Shown here piece after piece: positions 44,685-53,906 of a stretch of 64,000 nt of DNA. The number at the start of each line of letters is the position of its first letter. Position 1 is the first letter of the stretch. The DNA comes from Methylobacterium currus (GTDB taxonomy: Bacteria; Pseudomonadota; Alphaproteobacteria; Rhizobiales; Beijerinckiaceae). Below the pieces are notes generated by a model. It worked only from the letters and a program-made list of their open reading frames with translations. It was not told where the DNA came from and did not search any database. The position numbers and the translations under genes are program-made. The stretch covers positions 1 to 64,000 of the forward strand of contig NZ_CP028844.1 in assembly GCF_003058325.1 (NCBI RefSeq). Direction: 5' to 3'.

Positions 44685-45119
44685 TCAGGATTGTTCCTGA
44701 TAGCTCTCCTCGTAGCGATTGCTTTCACCCAGATCTTCGGCCGTCTCAACCATGGCACCATCTACCATGTATCGGCCATAAGAAATTCTCTGTATATGCT
44801 TGCGGCGCGTTAGATAGCCGAGCGCGTTGTAAATTTCCTTAGGCTTTGCCTCGACGCCTGATTTTTCGATTGTCTTTTTTAGATCGTCAACTGTCCAAGT
44901 GCCGGTGCGTGGCATGAGTTGAACGACAACGCTGAGGACGTCGCCCGCGTTTGGAGTTCGGATTGGTCGGAGTGCGTCTGTAACTCGCCGCACGACGAGT
45001 TGCTTCTCGGCTGGAGAGAGAGTCTCCAGCAGGCTGAGAATGCCGCGGACCATTGAGTCCACGCGGAAGGCTGACGCCTCCTCGGCCGGGCTAGAGCGAT
45101 GTTCCTGAGCAGCACCCAT
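44685..45119 (-). CDS. Hypothetical protein with a winged-helix-like domain
   Basis: The 144-residue protein has a helical first half (MVRGILSLLETLSPAEKQLV). The second half (TGTWTVDDLKKTIEKSGVEA, KPKEIYNALGYLTRRKHIQR, ISYGRYMVDG) has the helix-helix-helix-beta-wing pattern of winged-helix DNA-binding domains. It is moderately AT-rich relative to the neighbours. The role is unknown; a regulator is an inference from fold pattern only. Confidence 0.55.
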   Translation of the reverse strand: MGAAQEHRSSPAEEASAFRVDSMVRGILSLLETLSPAEKQLVVRRVTDALRPIRTPNAGDVLSVVVQLMPRTGTWTVDDLKKTIEKSGVEAKPKEIYNALGYLTRRKHIQRISYGRYMVDGAMVETAEDLGESNRYEESYQEQS

Positions 45120-45437
45120 TCAAGGAGTATGACAGGCGCACAGTTCGCTGTCCACCCCTATGGATTGGCTTAACGGTTCACTAACCACGTTTGGCCCTCA
45201 GAGCACAAGGATCCTGCCTTGCCTGGGAGAGAGGGTGCGGCGAATTATCCACAGCCATTGTCGGATTTAGCATACTCCACGCCTTAGCTCGTGCACTTCG
45301 GTCCAATCGGGAGCGGGCCTCGCTTCACGGAGTAGCGAGATTTCATCCGCGAGATGCCCCCTCCGACGACAAGGCGGTAATCTGCGCATGGCGCTATTTG
45401 GTAGGCTGATTGCGCAAACCAGCTTCAAGTTCGTGAC
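45120..45437. other. Intergenic region
   Basis: No gene is recognised. It separates the - strand small genes from the transporter fragment. Confidence 0.3.
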
Positions 45438-45806
45438 GGATTTGATCGCTATGGGATCTGGCCATCCGTGGCGCCCTTGGTTTCAGGCTTGATCGGCGCG
45501 CTCTTCGGCCTGCGGCACTTCAACCTGCTATTCGGGGTGATCTTCCTTTCGTATCAGCTCGGGTCATTCGCAGGCGCCTGGATGGGCGGTGTGATCCTGG
45601 ACGCAACGGGATCTTACGGCTTTGCGTGGACGCTGCTCGTCGCCGTAAGCGCCTCGGCCACAGCGCTGCAATGGCCGATGGACCAACGCCCGCCAGGGGC
45701 ATTGCGTCGGCGTAGGATGGCTGGTTCGGTACGCCCCTGCTGGCGCAGCTTCATCGCCACGAGGATTGATCGACGGGCAGGTCGCCGTGAGGGTCGTGCA
45801 CGGTAA
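45438..45806 (+). pseudogene. C-terminal fragment of an MFS transporter
   Basis: The frame DRYGIWPSVAPLVSGLIGAL FGLRHFNLLFGVIFLSYQLG SFAGAWMGGVILDATGSYGF AWTLLVAVSASATALQWPMD covers the last three helices of a major-facilitator transporter. The G-x-W-x-G-G-x-x-x-D-x-T-G-S-Y motif is typical of its sixth loop. The first ten helices are missing. The tail after about 45690 overlaps the toxin gene on the other strand. Confidence 0.7.
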
Positions 45807-46275
45807 GCGCGTCGCCGCCCGTGAGATTGGCCGAGAACAGGACGAGATTGGTACCACCGGGCCGGCGCGTCGATGGGAACAGCAGGCCGCGTCGCCCCGC
45901 GGCGATCACGCCGTCCGCCAGGATCCACGATGGCGGGATACGCCTCTCGATGCGGGCGATGTGTTTCCAGTCCGCATTCCATGAGGCCCAATCGGGCGAC
46001 CATGTCGCAGGGTCAAAATCGCCCGAGAAATCCACGATCTCGTCGGCCCTGACCTTGTAGGCTGCGAGCGTGGCAGGCGGCGCGATGGAAGCGCCTTGCT
46101 TCAGCTCGGCATAGGCGGTCTCGGGCTCCGTGCTGAGGTAGAGCGCTTCAATCCCCGGTCGGTTGAACCGGCCCCCGCCCGTCGCCGCACCTGCGCCGCT
46201 CAGGGGAAGATAGGACCAACGGGGTGTGAGGTACCGATAGAAGATCCGCTCCGCAGGGAACCGGGTGATGATCAC
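45751..46275 (-). CDS. RES-domain toxin (NAD-degrading type)
   Basis: The 174-residue protein has the RES domain: IFYRYLTPRWSYLPLSGAG, GGGRFNRPGIEALYLSTEPE with the Arg and the Tyr-Leu-Ser/Glu triad, and AGRRGLLFPSTRRPGGTNLV with the last Ser-x-x-R-x-x-G-G-x-N. RES toxins of the Xre-COG5654 type deplete NAD. Its start overlaps the antitoxin stop by four bases (ATGA). Confidence 0.88.
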   Translation of the reverse strand: MIITRFPAERIFYRYLTPRWSYLPLSGAGAATGGGRFNRPGIEALYLSTEPETAYAELKQGASIAPPATLAAYKVRADEIVDFSGDFDPATWSPDWASWNADWKHIARIERRIPPSWILADGVIAAGRRGLLFPSTRRPGGTNLVLFSANLTGGDALTVHDPHGDLPVDQSSWR

Positions 46276-46673
46276 CCGGATGCCCCGTTCCTCAGGTCTT
46301 CAAGGAAGGCCAGGACGGCCTCGAACTTGCCGTCGGAAACGAGTTCGGCTGCGGTTTTGCCACGATAGTCAAAGATCGGTTCATTCATGAACCAGTACTT
46401 GGCTTTCTCGATATCCCCAGTGAGTTGGCTGGCCGCGATGATGATCTTGATCATCTCGCGCAGGCGGGCTTGCAGGACCTCGGAGGCGGGGTTCGTACGT
46501 AGCGTGTTGCGGTGGACGCCGGCGAGACGCGCCAGGGTCATCTTGCTCATGCCTAAGCGCTCGGCGAAGCGCTCGGACGAGATGTAGGGTTTCCGTGGCT
46601 CCTGGAGCTCGTCCATGAACCGCGACACGAGGATCGCAGGGGCGTCCTCGCGAATAGCTGCACCAACACTCAT
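46272..46673 (-). CDS. Xre/MbcA-type antitoxin
   Basis: The 133-residue protein has an N-terminal helix-turn-helix (RFAERLGMSKMTLARLAGVH RNTLRTNP) and the C-terminal antitoxin domain (YWFMNEPIFDYRGKTAAELV SDGKFEAVLAFLEDL) that blocks the toxin's active site. Start ATG 46673 follows AAGGTGG. It is the first gene of the pair and probably represses its own promoter. Confidence 0.88.
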   Translation of the reverse strand: MSVGAAIREDAPAILVSRFMDELQEPRKPYISSERFAERLGMSKMTLARLAGVHRNTLRTNPASEVLQARLREMIKIIIAASQLTGDIEKAKYWFMNEPIFDYRGKTAAELVSDGKFEAVLAFLEDLRNGASG

Positions 46674-46985
46674 CGCGACCACCTTACGCACTTTCAGTGC
46701 ACTATATATGCACAGCTCGTCTTGCGGCAAAGGGGGGCGTTCGGTCGGCGATCGCCCATCCCTGTTCACCCGGAGCTCCGGCACCCGGACGAGCGCGGCG
46801 GCGTGAAATCGGAGCTCAGCGTCCTCGCCAGGGGCACGTGACGCCGGCACGCCCGCCCGAAGCGGGTGCGTTCAACGCAAGAGCCGTTCGTCTTCAACGC
46901 AATCGAGCGAGCCACGGCTCGGCTTTTCCCGTCTGATCTCCCGCGGATCGGCGCCACCCCGGCGACCGACCGCATGGAGGTCACG

Positions 46986-47228
46986 ATGCGCACCAAGAGG
47001 ATGTTCCCGCCCGGGGAGCGGCCGATGAAGACGTGGGAGGCGGCACACCGCCTCGGCGTCAGTGAGAGCTTCCTGAACAAGGCACGGGCCGCAGGTGCCG
47101 GTCCGGCCGCCTACGTCTTCGGCCGGTGCGTGGCCTACCGGGTCGCGGACGTGGAAGCTTACGCGGCAGCCCACCGCGTCGAGCCTGCCGTCGCGGTGGC
47201 TCCGGCCAGCGACGAGAGGGGGGCGTGA
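46986..47228 (+). CDS. Small excisionase-like helix-turn-helix protein
   Basis: The 80-residue protein (RPMKTWEAAHRLGVSESFLN, KARAAGAGPAAYVFGRCVAY, RVADVEAYAAAHR) has the wHTH layout of AlpA/Xis proteins. GGAGG lies 6 bases before the ATG. Its stop overlaps the next ATG (TGATG). Such a pair usually lies next to an integrase or a plasmid/ICE replication module. Confidence 0.75.
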   Translation: MRTKRMFPPGERPMKTWEAAHRLGVSESFLNKARAAGAGPAAYVFGRCVAYRVADVEAYAAAHRVEPAVAVAPASDERGA

Positions 47229-47377
47229 TGGAGTTCGACCTCTACACGATTGCCCGCGTCACCCGGGGCGAGGTCTGCCGTGGCAAGGTGGTGTACGCCC
47301 CCGCACCCGGGCATTCCAAGCACGACCGGTCAATGGCGATCTCGATCGTCCCGGACTGCCCCGGGGGTCTGTTCGTC
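47228..47377 (+). pseudogene. 5' end of a gene cut by a small IS6-type element
   Basis: MEFDLYTIARVTRGEVCRGK VVYAPAPGHSKHDRSMAISI VPDCPGGLFV is the conserved beginning of a protein found after AlpA-like genes in methylobacterial islands, and it appears related to the N-terminus of Toprim/primase-like proteins. Homology ends at 47377, where the inverted end GGGCGTGTCGCAAA begins; the frame then reads on meaninglessly to 47554. The rest of the gene is not in the window. Confidence 0.6.
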
Positions 47378-47571
47378 GGGCGTGTCGCAAAAATTTTGGC
47401 CGGAGAAAATTGTGCTCCCGGGAGAGTCCGCGCTCGATCCGATGGGGCGATCTCAGGGCCGCTAAACCGCCTCACCGACCCCTTTGAAGCGGCTAAGCAG
47501 GCCGTGGGCAGGCATCGTAACACCCGGTGCGGAGAAGATTATTTCGATCGTTGAGAGTTTGCGACACGCCC
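47378..47571. mobile_element. 194-bp non-autonomous element with IS6-type ends
   Basis: GGGCGTGTCGCAAA (47378-47391) and its exact inverse TTTGCGACACGCCC (47558-47571) bound 194 bp without coding capacity. The right end, read inward, matches the right end of the IS6 element at 43775 over 17 bases (GGGCGTGTCGCAAACTC). No target duplication is present and different broken genes lie on either side. Confidence 0.7.
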
Positions 47572-49349
47572 ACTTCTTCCGCACCTTCATTCACGAGACC
47601 GGGCACGGCCTCGGCCTGAAGCACCCGCACGATTCCGGCTCGGGCGCGTTTTCGCCCAACTTCTTTCCGGGCATCGACCCGACGGACACCTCGGCCGAGC
47701 GGCAGCGCAGCCTCGGCGTGCTCGAGCTGAACCACATGTTCGGCTCGGTCATGTCGTACCTGCACGGCTACGAGTTCGACGACGAGGGCCATGTCGACGT
47801 CCAGCCGACCCGCCAGCGCCCGGTCGCCGACGACTTCTTCCTGGAGCACGGCTTCGCCGCCACGCCGATGGCCTACGACATCGCGGCGATCCAGTACCTC
47901 TACGGCGCCAACACCACCTACGCCAGCGGCGACGACGTCTACGTCCTGCCCGACAGCAACGACCCGGCGCCGTTCGTGCGCGGCGAGCCCAACGAGGCGG
48001 GCGTCCCCGAATCGATCGTCTACCAGCCCGACACGGCGTTCTGGTCCTGCATCTGGGACACCGGCGGCACCGACGAGATGCGCTACGACGGCAACCGCAA
48101 CGCCATCCTCGACCTCACCGCCGCGACCCTCGACCAGAGCGCGACCGGCTACGGGGTCTTGAGCTACGCGGCCTTCATCGGTGGCGGCTACACCATCGCC
48201 AACGGCGTCGTGATCGAGAACGCCACCGGCGGCGGGGGCAACGACCTCATCACCGGCAACGCGGTCGCCAACCTGCTCGTGGGCCGGGGCGGCAACGACA
48301 CGCTGGTCGGCGGGGCCGGGGCCGACCGGCTGTCGGGCGGGGCCGGCGCCGACGTCTACCGGGGCACGGCCGCCGACCTCGACGGCGACACGATCCTCGA
48401 ATTCGACAAGACCGACACCGTCGAGGTCCAGGGCCTGGTGAGCGCGGCGAGCCTCGACGGCGAGACCCTGAGCTTCGTCGTCGACGGCGTGACCCACCGG
48501 ATGACGATCAACGGCGCGACGGCTGTTCCGGTCTCGGTCACCGCCAAGGCGGACGGCGTCTCGACGATCCGCTTCTCGTCCAATGCGGCCGCCTTCGGCG
48601 ACGTGGTGCGCGATCTCGCCGGGGCCGGCGGTCAGGTCTACGCGGCCTACGACGCCGTGTTCGGCCGCGACGCGACGGGCCTCGAGCTGGAGCGCGGCGC
48701 CGCCGCCCTCGGCGGGGGGACCTCGCTCGCCGCGCTGGCGACGTCGCTCCTCGCCTCGCCGGAGGGACAGGCCCTCTACGGGTCGCTCGACAACGCCGCC
48801 TTCGTGAACCAGCTCTACCAGACCGGGCTCGGCCGCGCCGCCGATCCGCAGGGGGCGGCGGGCTGGGTCGCGTTCCTCGATGCCGGTGGCGCGCGCGGCG
48901 AGGTGGTGGCGGGCTTCGCGCTCTCGACCGAGAACGCCGCGCAGCTGGCGCCTGAACTCGCCGTCGGGGTGTTCGTTCCGGATGCGGAGGCCGCCGCGGT
49001 GGCGCGTCTCTATCATGGGCTGCTCGGCCGGGCGCCGGATGCAGCGGGCCTGGCAAGCTGGACCGCCTCTCTCGAGGGGGGCGCCACGCTCACCAGCGTG
49101 GCCGACGCGTTCCTGATCTCGGGCGAGTACCAGGCGCGCTCGCCGGGCCTGAGCAACACCGCCTTCGTCGATGCGCTCTACAACGACGCCCTCGGCCGCA
49201 CGCCCGACACCGCGGGCGCGGTGGGCTGGAACCTCGAACTCGCCGGCGGGGCCTCCCGCGCCACCGTGGCGATCGGCATCGCCGAGAGCGCGGAGGCGGC
49301 CCAGCACCTCGCCGGTGCGATCGAGCAATCCTACACCCTGGCGAGCTGA
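47572..49349 (+). pseudogene. Serralysin-like M10 metalloprotease with RTX and DUF4214 repeats, 5' truncated
   Basis: The remaining 592 codons begin at the zinc site FIHETGHGLGLKHPH (HExxHxxGxxH). The catalytic domain's end (SVMSYLHGYEF with the Met-turn, PMAYDIAAIQYLYG) and calcium-binding RTX nonapeptides (GGGGNDLITGNAVANLLVGR, GGNDTLVGGAGADRLSGGAG) follow. Then come DUF4214-type repeats (QVYAAYDAVFGRDATGLEL, VARLYHGLLGRAPDAAGLAS, FVDALYNDALGRTPDTAGAV). The N-terminal half of the protease is missing, replaced by the small IS6-type element. Such proteins leave by type I secretion. The frame is open upstream, so a fragment might still be made. Confidence 0.85.
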
Positions 49350-49358
49350 CGCGACACG

Positions 49359-49388
49359 GACGGCCGGGCGGGGGACCGCCCGGCCGTC
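49359..49388. terminator. Bidirectional hairpin between convergent genes
   Basis: GACGGCCGGGCGG and CCGCCCGGCCGTC form a perfect 13-bp stem with loop GGGA, placed between the + strand RTX gene and the - strand glycosyltransferase gene, whose stop it touches. T residues after it are few (ACCTTTCC). Confidence 0.7.
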
Positions 49389-51258
49389 ACCTTTCCGCCG
49401 CGAGCCGGCGGAGATCTGTTCGGACCTGCGCGATCACCGGGTCCCATGCGCCCGGCGCCGGCTGGCGGACGATCCGCATCGAGGGGTACCAGGGCGTCGT
49501 CGCGCCGGTGCCGCCCCAGCGCCAGCAGGTGTCGAACCGGTTCATGAGCCAGGCCGGGCGGCCGAGGGCGCCGGCGAGGTGGAGCACGGCCGTGTCGACG
49601 CCGACGACGAGGTCGAGCGCCGCGACGAGGGCGGCGGTGTCGGTCAGATCGGCGAGGCGCGGGGCGGCGTCGAGGATCGGCAGGCCGGTCTCGGCGATCT
49701 GCCGGGCCGCCGGCCCGACCTGGAGCGACACCAGGCGCAGGCCCGGCACGTCGGCGAGAGACGCGAGCCGCCCCAGGGGGAGCGAGCGGCGGGCATCCGC
49801 CGCCATGGTCGGATCGCCTGCCCAGACGAGCCCGACCCGCAGCCCGTCGAGGACCCCGAGCTCCCGGCGCCAGGCCTCGGTCTTCCCCGCATCCGCCCGC
49901 AGATAGGGCGCGGAGGGGATGGTCGTCTCGGTGATGCCGAGGCGGGCCGGCAGGCTCATCAGCGGCAGGGCGAGATCGTCCTCCGACCCGTCCGCGTCCG
50001 AGCCCGTCACCTCGACATTCCGCGCGACGTCCGAGTCGCGCAGGAGCCCGGCCAGGGCCGCCGGCACCGCGAGGCGAAGCCGGGCGGCGCCGGCGACCAG
50101 CGGCACGAAGCGGCAGAACTGGATGGTGTCGCCGAGCCCCTGCTCGGCGTGGAGCAGGAGCCGGCGCCTGCCTAACGGCTCGCCGCGCCAGGGCGGGCAG
50201 GCGAGGGGACGCCGGCGCCCGCGCCAGGCGGTCGCGGCCCAGCGCGCCTCGTGGCGGCACCAGCCCTCGGCGTGGCGGCCCGCCTGCAGCAGCACGAAGC
50301 TGAGATGCACGGCCGCGTCGGCATCCTGCGGCCGCAGGCGCAGCGCCGACCGCAGCGTCGCCTCCGCCTCGTCGAGCCGGCCCCGGTTGCGCAGCACGTC
50401 GCCGAGGGAGGAGAGCGCCTCGACGGAATCAGGCCGCAGCCGCAGGGCCTCGCGCAGGGCCGCCTCGGCCGCCTCGAACCGGCCGAGGAGCGCAGAGGCG
50501 ATGCCGATGCCGAGATGTGCCTCGGGGAGGTGCGGGGCGAAAGCCCCCGCGCGCTCATAGGCCGCCAGTGCCGCCTCGGGCCGGCCGGAAGTGGCGTGCA
50601 GGCTGCCGAGTTCGAGGGCGCTGCCGGCATCGGCCGGATCGAGGCGCAAGGCCTCGTCGAGGTGGCGGACGGCCTCCTCGCGGGCGCCGAGGCCCGAGAG
50701 CGCGAGCCCGAGCCCGCGATGCGCCGCCGGCTCGTGGCCGAGCGCCGCGCGAAAGCACGCGGCGGCCGGCGCGAATTCGCGCCTCCCGAGCAGGAGCCCG
50801 CCGAGACCCAGGAGGGCGAAGGCGTCGTCGGGCGCGTGGGCGAGGGCCTGGCGGTAGCTGCGCTCGGCGGCCCGCTTGCGGCCGCAGGCGTTCAAAGCGG
50901 CGCCGAGGCGCGCGTGGGTCCGGGCATGGTCCGGCCGCAGCCGGACCGCCTCCCGGAAGGCCCGTGCCGCCTCGTCCGGCCGGGCGAGCCGGAGCAGCAG
51001 CAGGCCAAGCTCGGCATGCAGCGGCGCCGCGAGGGGGTTGCGGGCGAGGGCGGCGCGCAGCGGGGGCTCGGCCTCGCCGAGGCGCCCGGTCGCCACGAGG
51101 GTGCCGGCGAGCGCCGCGCTCGCCCGCCCGTCGCCGGGCTCCAGCGCCAGGGCGGCGCGGAAGCAGCGTTCGGCCTCTGCCGGCCGGCCGGTCCGCACGA
51201 GGTCGGCGCCGCGCCGCAGCCAGGCCTCGACGTCGCCCGGTGTCGCGGTCACGGTCAC
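49387..51258 (-). CDS. TPR-repeat glycosyltransferase, GT9/GT41-like C-terminus
   Basis: The 623-residue cytoplasmic protein has about ten TPR units in residues 1-345 (AEAERCFRAALALEPGDGRA, AARAFREAVRLRPDHARTHA, EEAVRHLDEALRLDPADAGS). The C-terminal domain (about 370-623) has LLHAEQGLGDTIQFCRFVPL, RVGLVWAGDPTMAADARRSL and VVGVDTAVLHLAGALGRPAW, the donor-binding D-T-A-x-x-H-x-A-G-A motif of heptosyltransferase-like enzymes. The GTG start overlaps the hldE stop (GTGA), so it is translated with the ADP-heptose genes. It probably transfers heptose, perhaps to proteins through the TPR part; this is inference. Confidence 0.85.
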   Translation of the reverse strand: MTVTATPGDVEAWLRRGADLVRTGRPAEAERCFRAALALEPGDGRASAALAGTLVATGRLGEAEPPLRAALARNPLAAPLHAELGLLLLRLARPDEAARAFREAVRLRPDHARTHARLGAALNACGRKRAAERSYRQALAHAPDDAFALLGLGGLLLGRREFAPAAACFRAALGHEPAAHRGLGLALSGLGAREEAVRHLDEALRLDPADAGSALELGSLHATSGRPEAALAAYERAGAFAPHLPEAHLGIGIASALLGRFEAAEAALREALRLRPDSVEALSSLGDVLRNRGRLDEAEATLRSALRLRPQDADAAVHLSFVLLQAGRHAEGWCRHEARWAATAWRGRRRPLACPPWRGEPLGRRRLLLHAEQGLGDTIQFCRFVPLVAGAARLRLAVPAALAGLLRDSDVARNVEVTGSDADGSEDDLALPLMSLPARLGITETTIPSAPYLRADAGKTEAWRRELGVLDGLRVGLVWAGDPTMAADARRSLPLGRLASLADVPGLRLVSLQVGPAARQIAETGLPILDAAPRLADLTDTAALVAALDLVVGVDTAVLHLAGALGRPAWLMNRFDTCWRWGGTGATTPWYPSMRIVRQPAPGAWDPVIAQVRTDLRRLAAER

Positions 51259-52724
51259 GCCGCTCCCGTCCGGTCGGCGAGCCGCCCGAGCGTCGCCGTC
51301 GTGGAGTGCCCGTCGAGGAGCGGTACGAGCACGACCGCCCCGCCGCGGGAGCGCACGAGGTCGCCGCCGATCACGGCGTCGAGGCGGTAATCGGCCCCCT
51401 TGACCAGGATGTCGGGCCGGATCGCCTCGATCACGGCGAGCGGGGTGTCTTCGGGGAACAGCACGACGGCATCGACCCCGGTGAGGCCCGCGAGGAGGCG
51501 GGCCCGGTCGGCCTCCGGCTGGACCGGCCGCGCCGGGCCCTTGAGGCGTCGCACCGACGCGTCGTCGTTCACCGCCACGATCAGCCGGTCGCCGCGTGCC
51601 CGCGCCTGGGTGATCAGGTGAAGATGGCCGGGATGCAGGAGGTCGAAGCAGCCGTTGGTCAGGACGACCCGCGCTCCCCGTCCCCGCCACTCCGCTGCCG
51701 CGGCGGCGGCCTCGGCGAGGCTCATCACCCGCCCGCCCGCGGCGGCGGTCGGGGCGAGCGCCTGCCGCAGGGACTCCGCCCCGACCGCCGTCGTCCCGAC
51801 CCGGGCGACCGCGAGCCCCGCCGCCCGGTTGGCGAGGCGCGCGGCCAGGACGAGGTCGTCGGACGCGGCGAGGGCCAGGACGGCCACCACCGTGTCCCCG
51901 GCGCCCGACACGTCGTAGACCTCCCGGGCCTCGGTCGGCAGGTGGGTCGCGCGGCCGGACCGGTCGAGCACGGTCATGCCGTGCGCGCCGCGGGTCAGCA
52001 CGACCGCCCCGCCGGTGAGCCGCTCAAGCGCCCGCGCCGCCGCCTCGACCTCGGCATCGCTGCCGACGGGGAGACCGGTGACGGCGGCGGCCTCGGCGGC
52101 GTTCGGGGCGATCACGTCGATGCCGGCATAGAGCGCGAGGGTCGCGGGCTTGGGATCGGCGACGATCGCGACGCCGCGGCGGCGGGCGAGCGCGCAGGCC
52201 GCGCGGATCACGGCCGGGCTCAGCACGCCCTTGGCGTAGTCGCTGAGCACGAGGGCGTCGGCGCGCCTCAGCGCGGAATCGAGCCGCCCGAGGAGCGCGG
52301 TCGCGACCGTCTCCGGCACCGGGTGCACGTCCTCCGCATCGACGCGCAGGAGGTGCTGGGCGCCGGCGACGAAGCGCGTCTTCTCGGTGGTGCGGCGCGT
52401 CGGGTCGATCACCAGCGCGCTATCCGGCCCGATCTCGCGCTGCGCCCGCTCGGCGAGCGCCCGTCCGGCCGCGTCGTCGCCGACGACGCTCACCAGGGTC
52501 GCCCGGCCCCCGAGGCTCACGGCGTTGCGGGCCACGTTGGCGGCGCCGCCCAGGGCCGAGACGGTCCGGCGCAGGGCGAGCACCGGCACCGGCGCCTCCG
52601 GCGAGAGGCGCGCGACGTCGCCGCCGACCAGGTGATCGAGCATCGCGTCGCCGAGCACGACGACGTGCCGTCCGGCCAGGCGCCCGAGCAGCCCGGCGAT
52701 TCCGCCTTCCGACTCGGTGCTCAC
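51255..52724 (-). CDS. hldE: Bifunctional heptose-7-phosphate kinase/heptose-1-phosphate adenylyltransferase
   Basis: The 489-residue protein has a PfkB/ribokinase-type kinase (about 1-330: VVVLGDAMLDHLVGGDVARL, GGAANVARNAVSLGG, YDVSGAGDTVVAVLALA) and a cytidylyltransferase-type domain (about 345-489: VVLTNGCFDLLHPGHLHLIT with HxGH, GADYRLDAVIGGDLV). It phosphorylates D-glycero-manno-heptose-7-P at C1 and adds AMP after GmhB acts. GTG 52724 overlaps the gmhB stop. The epimerase HldD is not in this window. Confidence 0.95.
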   Translation of the reverse strand: MSTESEGGIAGLLGRLAGRHVVVLGDAMLDHLVGGDVARLSPEAPVPVLALRRTVSALGGAANVARNAVSLGGRATLVSVVGDDAAGRALAERAQREIGPDSALVIDPTRRTTEKTRFVAGAQHLLRVDAEDVHPVPETVATALLGRLDSALRRADALVLSDYAKGVLSPAVIRAACALARRRGVAIVADPKPATLALYAGIDVIAPNAAEAAAVTGLPVGSDAEVEAAARALERLTGGAVVLTRGAHGMTVLDRSGRATHLPTEAREVYDVSGAGDTVVAVLALAASDDLVLAARLANRAAGLAVARVGTTAVGAESLRQALAPTAAAGGRVMSLAEAAAAAAEWRGRGARVVLTNGCFDLLHPGHLHLITQARARGDRLIVAVNDDASVRRLKGPARPVQPEADRARLLAGLTGVDAVVLFPEDTPLAVIEAIRPDILVKGADYRLDAVIGGDLVRSRGGAVVLVPLLDGHSTTATLGRLADRTGAA

Positions 52725-53317
52725 GCGCAGACCCTTCCGACATCGTCGCTCGCGCGCTGGCGCTCTCGCCAGAGCCGCGTCACGGTCCGGGCGGCATCCC
52801 GGAACGACGGCACCGCGAGGCTGCCGGATCGCGCGGCCTCGGGCGCCCGCGACACCAGGATGCCGGTGCCGCCGACGCGGGTCGCGAGGTCGACATCCGA
52901 GGACTTGTCGCCGATGACGAAGCAGCCCGCCGGGTCGCATGCGAGGTCGCGGCAGGCGGCCTCGACCAGGCCCGGGGCCGGCTTGCGGCAGCGGCAGCCA
53001 TCCTGCGGCCCGTGCGGGCAGAGGTACCAGCCGTCGAGATGCAGCCCCTCGCGGGCGAGCTGCCGGTCGACCTCGGCATGGACCGCCGCGACCGCGGCCG
53101 GGGTGAAATAGCCCCGCGCGATGCCGGACTGGTTCGTCACCACGGCGATGCGGGCGCGGGCGCCGCGCAGGTGATGCAGCCCCTCGGCCACGCCGTCCTC
53201 GAGCGTCACCCCCGCCGGATCCCCGAGATAGTGCCGCTCGACGATCAGGGTGCCGTCCCGGTCGAGGAAGACGAGCGGTCCGGCCACCGGCGGACCGGCC
53301 TCAGCGCGGACGGTCAT
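52721..53317 (-). CDS. gmhB: Heptose-1,7-bisphosphate phosphatase
   Basis: The 198-residue HAD-family enzyme has nucleophile motif VFLDRDGTLIVERHY, VVTNQSGIARGYF, the zinc loop CPHGPQDGCRCRKPAPG and FVIGDKSSDVDLA. It removes the C7 phosphate in ADP-heptose synthesis. Its start lies inside the end of gmhA (17-base overlap). Confidence 0.94.
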   Translation of the reverse strand: MTVRAEAGPPVAGPLVFLDRDGTLIVERHYLGDPAGVTLEDGVAEGLHHLRGARARIAVVTNQSGIARGYFTPAAVAAVHAEVDRQLAREGLHLDGWYLCPHGPQDGCRCRKPAPGLVEAACRDLACDPAGCFVIGDKSSDVDLATRVGGTGILVSRAPEAARSGSLAVPSFRDAARTVTRLWRERQRASDDVGRVCA

Positions 53318-53906
53318 CGTCGAGTTCCTGCTCGATCTCCCCGCACAGGATGTGCCCGAGGAGCAGATGGACCTCCTGGATCCGGGGCGTCTCGCAGCTC
53401 GGGACCGCCACGACGTGGTCGCACAGGGACCGAAGCTCGGCCGCGGCCTCGCCCGTCCAGCCGATGGTCGCGAGGCCGGCGCGCCGGGCCGTGCGCAGGG
53501 CGGCGAGCACGTTCGGGCTGCGGCCGGAGGTGGTGAGCCCGAGGGCGACGTCGCCGGGCCGCCCGAGCGCCTCGACCTGGCGGGCGAAGACCTGCTCGAA
53601 GCCGAGATCGTTGCCGGCCGCGGTCAGCGCCGAGGCGTCGGTGGTCAGCGCCAGCGCCGCGATCCCACCCCGGCGCCGGCCGAACCCGATCGTCAGCTCG
53701 CTCGCGATGTGCTGCGCATCCGCGGCGCTGCCGCCATTGCCGAACAGCAGGAGCTTGCCGCCGCCCCGCAGCGCCCGCAGGCAGGCGGCCGTGACCGCCG
53801 CCATCGGCGGGCCGAGGAGCGCCGCGGATCGCGCCGCGACGGCGAGATGGGCCGCGAAGCCGATCTCGAAACGGGTCTCGGGGAGTGGGGGGAGGGGCGT
53901 CGGCAT
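53301..53906 (-). CDS. gmhA: Sedoheptulose-7-phosphate isomerase
   Basis: The 201-residue SIS-domain protein has LLLFGNGGSAADAQHIASEL, DLGFEQVFARQVEALGRPGD, VALGLTTSGRSPNVLAALRT and the zinc/active-site tail IQEVHLLLGHILCGEIEQ. It makes D-glycero-D-manno-heptose-7-phosphate, the first step of the pathway completed by the two genes after it. It is the first gene of the four-gene unit; its promoter must lie in 53907-54100. Confidence 0.95.
   Translation of the reverse strand: MPTPLPPLPETRFEIGFAAHLAVAARSAALLGPPMAAVTAACLRALRGGGKLLLFGNGGSAADAQHIASELTIGFGRRRGGIAALALTTDASALTAAGNDLGFEQVFARQVEALGRPGDVALGLTTSGRSPNVLAALRTARRAGLATIGWTGEAAAELRSLCDHVVAVPSCETPRIQEVHLLLGHILCGEIEQELDDDRPR

Noticed and set aside
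47493..49328. A 611-codon - strand frame opposite the RTX gene
   Set aside because: It is a shadow of the RTX/DUF4214 codons and has no motif or start signal.
50517..53111. An 864-codon + strand frame opposite hldE and gmhB
   Set aside because: It is Arg/Pro/Gly-rich shadow sequence; the - strand genes have catalytic motifs.
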